This document shows positions 29,640 through 40,211 of a stretch of DNA of 64,000 nucleotides, one piece after another (the stretch's first letter is position 1; every line of letters begins with the position of its first letter). The DNA lies in contig JACEFZ010022425.1 of the NCBI GenBank assembly GCA_014155875.1, positions 422,501 through 486,500 of the forward strand. Reading direction: 5' to 3'. Below the pieces are notes generated by a model. That model was not told the DNA's origin. It saw nothing but the letters and a program-made list of their open reading frames with translations, and did not search any database. The DNA comes from Cepaea nemoralis (taxonomy: Eukaryota; Mollusca; Gastropoda; Stylommatophora; Helicidae). Both the position numbers and the translations under genes were made by a program.

Positions 29640-30208
29640 TGCTACTGAATGAGTGCGTGGCACGACTCTGTGAGCTGTGATATTCACGTGGAACGCTTCT
29701 ACATGTCCACTTTTGTTTGTACAGTGACCTGTTCGGAACAATGGCTACCTGCTGTTGCTGAATTGACTGATTTGCCTTTTCGGTTCACGAGTGCATTTTT
29801 CAGGAGATTCCTTGGAGTCGGCGCTGGAGCTACGCAGTTCGTGCTTAATGCGACGCTTTCGGCGGGTCGCCCTGCGGATAGAGACAGAGTCATGTGAGAA
29901 AACCCGGGTCTATGAGGTCTTTCAGGTGACTGCCGATTCCATCGACGATGAACTGTGGTTTTCGTGGAGGACTTTTGTGTTGGCATTCTGGCGGCGGCAT
30001 TATGCACAGTGTACCTGTGCGGGCTGTTGGATTGCCGAGACTCCTGTCTGTTCCACTTTTCACATTGGACAGTGTGGATCATTTTGTGTGATATTCACTG
30101 GCACAGGAACGGAGCATAATGTGGACTACCCGTAGCCGTGAAGTTGGAACCTCGACTGACTGACTGACTGACTGACTGACTGACTGACTGACTGACTGAC
30201 TGACTGAC
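29640..30208 (+). mobile_element. LINE 3' end relic with (GACT)n tail
   Basis: Contains a SINE-2-like stretch (TTCGGTTCACGAGTGCATTTTT ... GGCGCTGGAGCTACGCAG) at 29780-29930. It ends GGAACGGAGCATAATGTGGAC ... CTCGACTGACTGACTGACTG (tail 30153-30207). The ending parallels the LINE-B/C 3' ends (GGACGGAGCACATATGGGA), but the tail unit is GACT. The open frame at 29791-30135 has no clear domain. Exact family uncertain. Confidence 0.5.
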
Positions 30209-31083
30209 AGACTAACACTCCATATAGCCGGTTTGAAATGTTATTACAAAGTGCGACAACTGGAAATGTCGATTATGATTTGAGACAGCATAGTGGCGTC
30301 ACAGATGGACATGTCTAGTTCGGACAGTGACGAGATACAAATACAGGCTGTTTAAGTTCAATCCGGTCTACCATTCGTGTTGGGTAATGTTTATGCCTGT
30401 AACTCAAGTGTGGATTCATAGAGATGGCAGTGTCTGAGTGACATAATATGCCATGAGGGGAATGTCATTTTCTGCGGCGATTTCAACGCTAACGGCAAGT
30501 CATGCAGTAGAATTTCTTAAAACACACAGGGAGAGGCGCTTCAGGCGGCACTTGAAACTATTGACCTGGTTTGTATCAGCAGTGGCTGTGTCACCAGGAC
30601 AACAAGTCGTCCAGGTGATGAGGACAGTGTTATTGACCTAGCGCTGGTTTCTCTTTCACTCACTACAGTGTGTAGATGGGGTTACCTAGGGCACCATGGC
30701 AAGCCACCACCACTCCTTGCAACATATTATTGGAAAACGGCAGAAACAGGCAAAACAAGTCAACCGTCAAGACCTTCAAGTATGACAGTTCAGGGCAAGA
30801 TGTGGCGAGTAAAATAAGGCGCGACAAGCGCAGGAATCATCATGGCAGGAAAAAATAGATTGGTGCAGCCACCTTGGTGGAATTGAATGGTGGAATCGGC
30901 TAGATAGATATGCGTTGTGCTGTAAAGTAATGGCAACACACAAATAACAATAGAGTTGCCCATCCTAGTCTTATTGTGCAGTTGGAAAGAGAGAAGGACA
31001 CAAAAGTTAGCTATTTCAAACATCTGGTTAAAGTCGTTAAAAACGAAAAGTGGGCAGAGTTGTGTCAAAGATTATGCACAGAC
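30209..31083 (+). mobile_element. LINE-A/B-type 5' ORF relic: AP endonuclease and linker
   Basis: Broken frames read LPFVLGNVYACNSSVDS, then FCGDFNANGKS (catalytic GDFNA box of exonuclease-endonuclease-phosphatase LINE endonucleases) at about 30472-30500, LVCISSGCVTRTTSRPGDED, VIDLALVS and YLGHHGKP. Next is a linker with NRLVQPPWWN and KNEKWAELCQRLC that parallels the LQPPWWN and AEKWDEFCRKVC segment of LINE-A. This is the endonuclease end that the LINE-A copy at 57.5-60.3 kb lacks. Many stops; inactive. Confidence 0.72.
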
Positions 31084-31950
31084 AATCAATCAATCAATCA
31101 ATAATGTGCCATGCCGAAAAGCGTGGGCGGCCATGACTCGCCATTTCAGTCGATCACCAGAGTCGTGGATCAGCTCAGTGTTCCTGTCTCGACCATGCCA
31201 TGTGGCCAAGCCATCCAGGTATTTACTTCTCTGTCTTCCTCTTGGTCTGTTTCCTTTGTTCTTGCCAGTTGTCACTAAGTTCTCCAATCCATTTCTTCTC
31301 ATAACATGTCCAAACAATTTTGACTGTCTACGTCTAATTTCTCTAATGAAGTTACGATTTTTATTTGTCTCCTGTAGTACTTGGTCATTCTTTTTTCTGT
31401 CTGTCCATGGTACTTCTTTGTATTTTCCTCAGAAACTACATTTCTGCAGCCATCAGATGTTTTTCAGTTTGATTGCTCATTGTCCAAGTTTCACATCCAT
31501 ACAAAAGAACAGGCTCTATGTATCACCTCAACACTCTTTTTCTCGTTTCAATTGACATCTTTTTATTGGTCAGTATGTTTTTCATCTTGCTAAAGGCTAC
31601 TTTCGCCATGGCGATTCTTGTTCTAATCTCTACAAGGTATCTCCCATCAGATGTTATGACTGTTCCGAGATAATTGTACCGATTCACGTGTTGAAGAATA
31701 TTCCCATTTACTTGTATATTACATTGTGGTATTTCGTTCTTCCTAGTGACGACCATAATCTGTGTCTTTTTACAATTTAATTTTAATCCCAGTTGTTCAC
31801 TGTGTGCAGCAACCGCATCTATTAATTGATGCAGATCCTGCTCATTGTCTGCAATCAATACTGTATCATCTGCATATCTAATGTTATTGATGTTTCGTCC
31901 TCCAATGCTGATTCCATTTATATCTTCTACAGCTAATTTTAAAGTCTATG
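31084..31950 (-). mobile_element. LINE-Y relic with intact YADD and (ATTG)n tail
   Basis: The minus strand reads INGISIGGRNINNIRYADDT (palm catalytic YADD at about 31868-31880), LIADNEQDLHQLIDAVAAHS, KLNCKKTQIMVV, INRYNYLGTV-like, RTRIAMAKVAFSKMKNIL, then after frameshifts FGHVMRRNGLENLVTTGKNK, GNRPRGRQRSKYLDGLATWH, IHDSGDRLKW and AFRHGT. The tail is five ATTG units at 31084-31104. 5'-truncated just before the palm; at least two frameshifts. Confidence 0.85.
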
Positions 31951-31974
31951 TCCTTGTCTTGCGATGATCTGTCT

Positions 31975-32165
31975 TTAAGCGAATCATAATGAACTAGGCA
32001 CTTTTAAGGAAGGTAGTTTGCCGTTGCTTTCCTTCTTGGCAGTGATCGTACTGACCGGGTGACCGAAGCCATTGTCTCGTGAAGGAGATCTTCTGCCTAC
32101 CGTCGCGAAGCTTGAGACCATAACCAACAACTATCTGTCGGCTGCCCTCATATGTTCATCCACCA
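31975..32165 (+). repeat. dispersed repeat R2, copy 2
   Basis: Aligns with 8180-8345: GAAGGTAGTTTGCCGTTGC, TTGGCAGTGATC, GGGTGACCGAAGCC, TGTCTCGTG and ACCATAACCAACAACTATC. Confidence 0.5.
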
Positions 32166-32279
32166 TCTGCCTTCCGTTGCTTCTTTTAAACACTTCTAAT
32201 AAACAAATACGATATAACACCACATAATCCACAGGAAAACACTAAAACAACGTCGTCCTAAAGAATAAACGATTCACGT

Positions 32280-33769
32280 TGCCGCCATTTCCAGAAGTTT
32301 TGCACAGACAAGTCACTGAAATTTTTCTGGCGACTACATAAAAGTATGATAAGGGTGGTCTAGAATAAGAGTGTTCCTGACTTGCAAAGTGCTGACCTAA
32401 TCTGGCAGAGGTCTGACGAGAATAAGGACAAAGCCCTTTTTGAACGCTATCTAGAGCAGAGCAACTAGACAGACATGAGAGGCCGAACTTGTGCCAAGGC
32501 GGTTACATCAGATAGGTGTAAGACCCAAAATATTGCAGTTGAGGACAGACACAGTGGCAGCGAAAGAGAACAGGGCTGTGCTTCGAAGAACAAACGACAG
32601 TGCACCAGGGCCAGATGGAATAAGGTATGACGACATCAACATGTGTACCGACAACGAGCTAGGGAACTAGCAGATATGTACAACAACAGCATAGGGAGTG
32701 CTAGCATCAAGGGAGAGTGATTACACAGCTATCTGATTCCCTTGCTGAAGCCTGGCAAATACCACACAAAAATTCAGATTTATCGGGTAATAATCTTGCA
32801 AAGTACAATAGGCAAGCTGCTGGAGAAGTAAATTGCCAGAAAAATGCCAAATCAGCTAGAGAGGCAAGGTTGTTTCCCACCTACTCTTGGAAGGTACCGT
32901 CCAAACAGAGAAACCTGGACCAAATCAGCAGTTTTTGCCTATGATGTCTATGAGGGTTTCCACTCAGGCATTGAAACATGTGGTTCAGCGATTGATTTTG
33001 AGGATGCGTACAACAGAGTACTATTGGATTTCTTAATGTTTCAGCTTCTTGAACTCAAGATAAGTCCATTCCTGGAGGCAGTAGTACAGGCTTTGATCTT
33101 CGAGAATTCTTTGGAGGGTGATGCTGTCATTTACACATATGGGTAGGTCGTTCGACAAGTGAGAAGTTCATGGGCTTTTACGGCTCAGGATGGAGAGAGA
33201 ATTGTGAAGGAAGATTCTGATGCTTTTGCTTTGATCACAGGTGGCCTGAATAATCAAATCATGGCAGTAAGTAGAGCAATAACATGCTCGAGACACAGAC
33301 ATTCACTAGGGCTTGTTTCCTTAGTGACTCAATGAGCATGTTCAAGAGCATAGAGTAGGCGTGGGTCCGAAGAGAGTGGCTGCTATCTCTGGAGCGGTTT
33401 TGACTGGCAAAGATTAGTTTCATTTTCGTGCCAGGACATGTAGATGTACGAGGAAATGAGCGGGCTAACATGCTTGCAAGTAGACTGTGGAAGGCGGATG
33501 AGCCATGAACAAGGCTGACATTCTGAATGCTCTACGAGAAGTAAGACTTTTGCGAGAACCAAGTGATGACTGTGTATCTTCAACTATGGTCAGACTGCGA
33601 GAACAGCAACTTAAAAGAGGTGTGGCCAAACAAGAACACTACGCGGGAAGTCAAAGAAGATTAATAAACCAACACAGAACTGGTGTCGTTAGTTACTACA
33701 CGCTGCGGAATTTACTGAGGAGGGAATCCGAGTACTTATGGTTCGATGTGCAATGAGGATGATCTGTCG

Positions 33770-33800
<31 letters not shown>

Positions 33801-33825
33801 TACTAACTAACTAACTAACTAACTC
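32280..33825 (+). mobile_element. LINE-B relic with internal deletion and (CTAA)n tail
   Basis: Codes in pieces: FCTDKSLKFFWRLHKSM, DENKDKALFERYLEQS, DSAPGPDGIRYDDI (the APGPDG box before RT), ARLFPTYSWKVPSKQR, AYDVYEGFHSGIETCGSAID and FEDAYNRVLLDF. Near 33080 it jumps into RNase H at EAVVQALIFENSLEGDAVIYT. The RT palm and thumb are missing. Then DSMSMFKS, FVPGHVDVRGNERANML, INQHRTGVVSYYTLRNLL and the tail (CTAA)n at 33766-33825. At least five frame breaks. Confidence 0.82.
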
Positions 33826-33995
33826 ATTTAGTCATCACAAAGACTTGTCTGAAGCTCATTTTGTCCTCACAAGGACTGAGCTTGAACTAACGTTGTCCTC
33901 ATAAGGACTGGTTTGATCTTCACGTCTCCCTGGTTAAGTCCTCACAATGGCTATATTGGTTATCTTTAGTCCCTACAAGGACATTGACAAAGGCA
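33822..33995. repeat. hairpin minisatellite (AGTCCTNNNNAGGACT), array 2
   Basis: Repeats TTTAGTCATCACAAAGACTT, TTTGTCCTCACAAGGACTGA, TTGTCCTCATAAGGACTGG, AAGTCCTCACAATGGCT and TTTAGTCCCTACAAGGACA. Same hairpin core as 29270-29455. It begins exactly where the LINE-B CTAA tail ends. Confidence 0.8.
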
Positions 33996-34261
33996 AAGGA
34001 CTCAAAGGCAGTCCCAAGTCCCACCAACAGCTAATGCCCACCAGTCCACCTGGGGAAAGAAAAAATATATTGGTATACTGAATATACATCGATATCGATT
34101 TGTAATTATCTGTCTGTGTGTCTGTTGTATATGTCATATTTATTCCTTACATCCGCTGTTGTTCAATCATGCGAGTCGGGATACTAACGCTTGTTATGTG
34201 CTGTGGGTAGTCCGCTCTCACTGTCTAACGTTTCTGTATTTACGACTCTTGTATAAGTATG

Positions 34262-34495
34262 CAGCGGCTGTGTGGCAAAGGTGTTACGGACGCAGTTCAT
34301 AATCCCGCATACCGCGTTAGAAACACAGTTGCGTTGTTTTGTTTTTATGAAATGATATAGGTGCCGGTCGTGTAGAAAGCAATGGCTAACTACTGACCGC
34401 ACACTTGCCCAGGAATCACGAAAAGCCAGAAATGCTGAGGTTGACTGCTACGTCCGCGAAGGATATGCCACTAACTTTTTTGATAAGTGTGTAAT
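34262..34495 (+). mobile_element. SINE-1 copy 5
   Basis: TGTGGCAAAGGTGTTACGG, CGCAGTTCATAATCCCGC, GCGTTAGAAACACAGTTGCG, GGTGCCGGTCGTGTAGAAAGC, AATGGCTAACTACTGACC, GAGGTTGACTGCTACGTCC and GGATATGCCACTAAC follow the SINE-1 order. Confidence 0.8.
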
Positions 34496-34564
34496 ACTTT
34501 CCTCATCCCCTAGACACTTTCTGCTCTTAACTGTGTTATTCGTGTTGTGGAGACACGTGTTAGT

Positions 34565-34800
34565 CTGAGAGAGTGGCGTAAACTCTATATCTCTATATGG
34601 TGAATGATACATAAGGGATTATCAATTGGATTACTACCAGCCTGAGTGTTAGAGTGGCGTAAACTCTTTAAGTATATCTCTATATGGTGATGGATACATA
34701 AGGGATTATCTACTGGATTACTACCAGCCTGAGTGTTAGAGTGGCGTAAACTCTATATCTCTAAGTGGTCATAAGGGATCATCTATTGGATTACTACTAG
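34565..34800. repeat. 81-bp minisatellite, short array (about 3 units)
   Basis: The unit contains TTACTACCAGCCTGAGTG, TTAGAGTGGCGTAAACTC, TATATCTCTATATGG and TGATGGATACATAAGGGATT. TAGAGT-GGCGTAA-ACTCTA forms a 6-bp-stem hairpin. The last unit ends in the variant AAGTGGTCATAAGGGATCATC, as does the long array at 46980-47035. Confidence 0.92.
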
Positions 34801-35329
34801 AAAGATGCCTGTAGAGTTAACGACAATCGTGAAGGCCCTGAACCCGGAGATCTTCGATGCAGTGTTAAACCATAACCCTGCCGTGACATGGGGGTGGGTG
34901 GGTGGAGGGGAAGATGGGAGATAACCGAGACAGAGAAGGGGAAAGAGAGTGAGAGTGAGAGGGGAAAGGAAGAGAGAGAGCTAGAGGAAGAGAGACAGAG
35001 GGTGAGAAACAGAGGGAGAAAAAAGTGAGAGATGATGAAAGAGGTGGAGAGAGACAGACGTATAGACAGGTATTGAGATATTGAGACAGACAAGGGTGAC
35101 AGACAGACAGTCCGACAGACAGACAGTCCGACAGACAGACAGAAACAGACAGACAGACAGATAGACAGACAGAGACAGACAGAGGATGAGTATGGACGTG
35201 TATACATCTTCACTACGCCGCTATCTGTGCCTGGTTTAATGTGATTCCCTAAACCAATATCGGGCGCTGAGGTAGCCCAGTGTTTAGCGTGCTTCCCTAT
35301 TTCACCGGGGGTCTTACGTTCCAAGATGT
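34801..35329. repeat. GA-rich and (GACA)n block of unit 1
   Basis: Starts AAGATGCCTGTAGAGTTAACG, then GA-rich and GACA/GTCC tetranucleotides to about 35180, then ATCGGGCGCTGAGGTAGCCC. Matches 47037-47575. The 528-bp minus-strand open frame here is low-complexity Ser/Leu and not a gene. Confidence 0.8.
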
Positions 35330-35670
35330 ATCAATTCTAAACGTTTCGTACTTCGGACTGTTCGTCCTTGGTCGACTATCCACTACATTACATGTCTCTC
35401 CACAAATCTAGGTCTCTGGTTTTCTGGATCAACTCTGCCGTTGATAATCCTCCATGCCACTGTCGCAATCCATCCAGCATCAATTTCCGTGGTCTGCCTC
35501 TGTCTCTCTTCTCTTAGATCTTTCCAGTTGTCACGATGTTCTCCAGCGCCTCTCTTCTCATCACATGACCAAAAAAAGCAGTTTGTCTCTTTCTTATTGT
35601 TGTATATAATGTTCTAGATTCACCAGCCTCGTTAAGACATTCGTCGTTAGTTACTTTGGCAGTCCAAGGA
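35330..35670 (-). mobile_element. LINE-Y 3' fragment (unit 1, left part)
   Basis: The minus strand reads TNDECLNEAGESRTLYTTIRK, RQTAFFGHVMRREALENIVT and TGKI, then continues in other frames to a decayed end. Nearly identical to 47590-47936. It stops abruptly at 35670, and the same ~105 bp restarts at 39317. Confidence 0.8.
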
Positions 35671-35673
35671 TGT

Positions 35674-36516
35674 AGCCGAGGTAAGAAAAAGGACACAATC
35701 ATAAAGACTGATGCTTCCTTTGCTACGGTGCTAAGAGGTAGAGAGTAATTCTGACTTCGTTACGGCCAAAGAAGAGAAGTAGTAAAAGAGGGAGAACCTC
35801 ACACCGCCATCAACTGACAAAAAAAAAGATATAGTAATTAGATAAGAAGGTACGAGGTCTTAGACAGAGGCAGAAACTATTTTGTAGATGTTCACACAGG
35901 AAACACTATGTTAGAGCCCAAGCAATGAATCAAGGTGTTAGATTGTGGTAGAAATAGTGGTTGTAAAAACTAAAAGAGACTAAATAAACAAATCAAGGAC
36001 AAATAAACAAGCTCTTTATTTATTTCTTCTAACAGAACATGTTCAATAACACATTGCAATAACAGATACAACAGACAACTGTATATATCAAATAATAACA
36101 GTGGGTAAACCCCTTTTGCATTCAACATCACTTAAGACAACAGGGTACACCAAGTACCACAACACAGGTGCTCCAAGCAATAGCTGTTTAGACTGACACA
36201 ATAAAGAACTTTGACACAAGCAACACTACACAAACAATAAGGCGCTACAAAAACATAAGTTACACAACATAAATCTTAAGATGCGACATAAACAAAAGAG
36301 TTGTGACACAAATTGCAAAACCACCAAGAACCCAGGCGTGCTGACCCTAACTAGTCAGCCGCTCCTGTAACAATGGGAAACACAATCTATGATTATCATT
36401 GTAAATACGATATACTAAACACATGAAGCAATGAGCACATACAATATGACATATGAATGAACCCATTGATCATAAATGTCCCACATCTAATTATCAATTT
36501 TGCTATTCTGAGGTAA
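35674..36516 (-). repeat. dispersed repeat R3, copy 2
   Basis: Reverse complement of 16436-17237. The minus strand here carries the AATAAA and GTTGTCTGTTGTATCTGTTATTG landmarks of copy 1. Confidence 0.65.
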
Positions 36517-37785
36517 CCCTTGATGTCTGTCTTGATCATTCTTTGCTATCTCCTTCTTCAAGGTGACTACATCTCTAATTGGTAAATACAACAATCAATG
36601 TTGAATCATCCGATCACCTACATTATTATCTTCTCCAGTTGTGCCACTGCTATCATGAGATCATACTTGATATTGCTAGGACTGAACACCTAATACCATA
36701 ATCTCAGCCTGCTCCACCTTTTCATGCAGCCCAACATTCCCTTACCCCAGACATCACAAACAAATGCAACATCTCAACACTGATCTGGCTAACAAACATC
36801 AGACATTGCAAGCAAACACAACATCTCAACACTGATTCAGTTAACATACATCAGACATTACAAGCAAACAACATCTCAACCTTGATTCAGTTAACAGGTA
36901 TCAGAATGACATCTTTGTTCTGGTAAATTAGGCTGTCATTCCTACCTACCAAAGTGGCTATATTTACCAAGGAACCCATAATCAGTTCCCTGTCTACACC
37001 TTGCAGAATATTTTATAAATTAATTTGTACGCAGTCACTGGTAACACAGGACAACACAGTATTCCCTATACACCAAATGTTCATAGAACACTATCAATGT
37101 CCAGTCCATAATATAGCCACAACCAAATACCACATACTATATCCTCCGTCTAATGCACTACAATTCTCCATTTACTGTTACGCACACCTGCAACTGTTTT
37201 TCTAACACACCGTACTCTTTTCCCTAATATAAAACATATATTGACAGGATGTACTCCTGTGCTCCACATCTGATAGTACGCTTTACTCCTATACAACAAT
37301 ACACAACATTATGGACTCCGCCACCTCAGACATTCAGTTGCCTCAACATAGGGACTTCACTGGACAACTAACCCAACAATGTCCAAGTTTGCATGAAGAA
37401 TACCAGCACTAATATGATACCATACAAGTTACAACATCTGATTAGCATTACAAACTAACAACCAACAAGTAAAACATGTCTAACTATGAAAAGCAACCGG
37501 CACATATACAATGTTGAATCACCATATTTGTAGAATGTGACAATGTAACACTTTCACACAGTGTAATCACAACATTCACAGAAAGTTAAAGATAAACATG
37601 TATTACACAGGAACTCAATTGAGGAACTCACTGATACCCTTAAGACAGTTCATAAAATAAACACATCATAGCATCAAGTGAAAGTACACAAATAGTGGTA
37701 AGAGCGCATCATCCATATGAGACAGGATCAAAGCATAACAATGTTCATGGGCAGAAACAGAATATCAATACTAATATAACACCCA
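36517..37785. other. AT-rich, no gene seen
   Basis: Contains a threefold imperfect repeat of CAACATCTCAACACTGATTC / AACATACATCAGACATTACA near 36770-36900. No protein-like ORF. Confidence 0.45.
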
Positions 37786-37787
37786 GC

Positions 37788-39316
<1,529 letters not shown>

Positions 39317-39690
39317 GACCAAACAAAAGCAGTTTGTCTCTTTCTTATTGTTGTATATAATGTTCTAGATTCACCAGCCTCTTTAAGGCATTCGTTCTTA
39401 GTTACTTTGGCAGTCCAAGGAATTCGCAACATTCGTCGAAGGAACCACATCTCTTTTTCTTCCCAATCTCTTCCTAATTTGTTCGCTATATTCCAAGATT
39501 GACAGCCTACAGAAAATGGGTTTCTATATAGCTCTTTAGCACTCTCTTTTTGACATTCAATGATAGCGACTTATTGCATAAGTTTTTAATGCATTTTTAA
39601 TGCAGCCTTTGCTTGGCCTTATTCCCCTATTTTGCTCTTAATCTCTCTTGTGCATCTTCCATCTGATGTTATAAATGTCCCTATCTTCTT
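39317..39690 (-). mobile_element. LINE-Y fragment (unit 1, right part)
   Basis: Minus-strand remnants of RRMLRIPWTAKVTN, of the LEATEMWF region and of KNLCNKSLSLNVKKRV. Nearly identical to 47843-48207. It ends at ATGTCCCTATCTTCTTA, where the Helitron-like element begins in both units. Confidence 0.78.
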
Positions 39691-39960
39691 ATTATAAAAG
39701 GCCCAAAGTGTGTGGTATGGCTGTATGTATGTCCTTTATGCGTTCGCGAACGGCCCATCCGATTGAGATGGAATTTTCTACACGCCTTCCTCTCATTCCA
39801 GCGCTGCCAACTGTCATATTTTTGTTTCTTCTTCCTCCTCCTCCATCCTCCCCCTCCCTAAATACGTACGTAAATATATGATGATGATGATGAAAGAATT
39901 CCCGATCCAAACCGCTAGGACAAGCGAAGAAAATGACGTGTCTACACAGAATCGTCACAC

Positions 39961-40085
39961 GGCAATCATCATCATCATCAAGTGCCGTGCCGGCTGGCGT
40001 AGGCGTTCATGGTTCTCCATAGATCTCAGTCTTTGGTTTTCTGGATCAACTCTGCTGCTGATATATATGCCTCCATGCCACGGCA
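39961..40085 (-). mobile_element. LINE-Y 3' end inside Helitron-like element A
   Basis: The minus strand reads WHGGI.. through QKTKD.DLWRTMNAYASRHGT and a stop followed by (GAT)n. The same insert is at 1590-1702 and 48481-48600. An opposing (GAT)n run lies about 75 bp away at 39873-39890, so the two microsatellites form an inverted pair. Confidence 0.7.
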
Positions 40086-40211
40086 ATATCAATAACAATT
40101 CATCTTTTTATGTGTAAGGAAGTTATCTACAGTCATGTAGAAGGGAAGAACAATTAAAGGAAGGACCGAAATCAAAGAACCTAGACGAGTATGAATTCGG
40201 AATGGCAAACT

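Noticed and set aside
29649..30135. Overlapping open frames as a possible host gene
   Set aside because: The region contains SINE-2-like sequence and ends in a LINE-type 3' end with (GACT)n. No frame has a recognisable domain.
34797..35324. 175-codon minus-strand open frame, Leu/Ser rich
   Set aside because: It reads through GA and GACA simple repeats. The counterpart at 47032-47481 differs by frameshifts.
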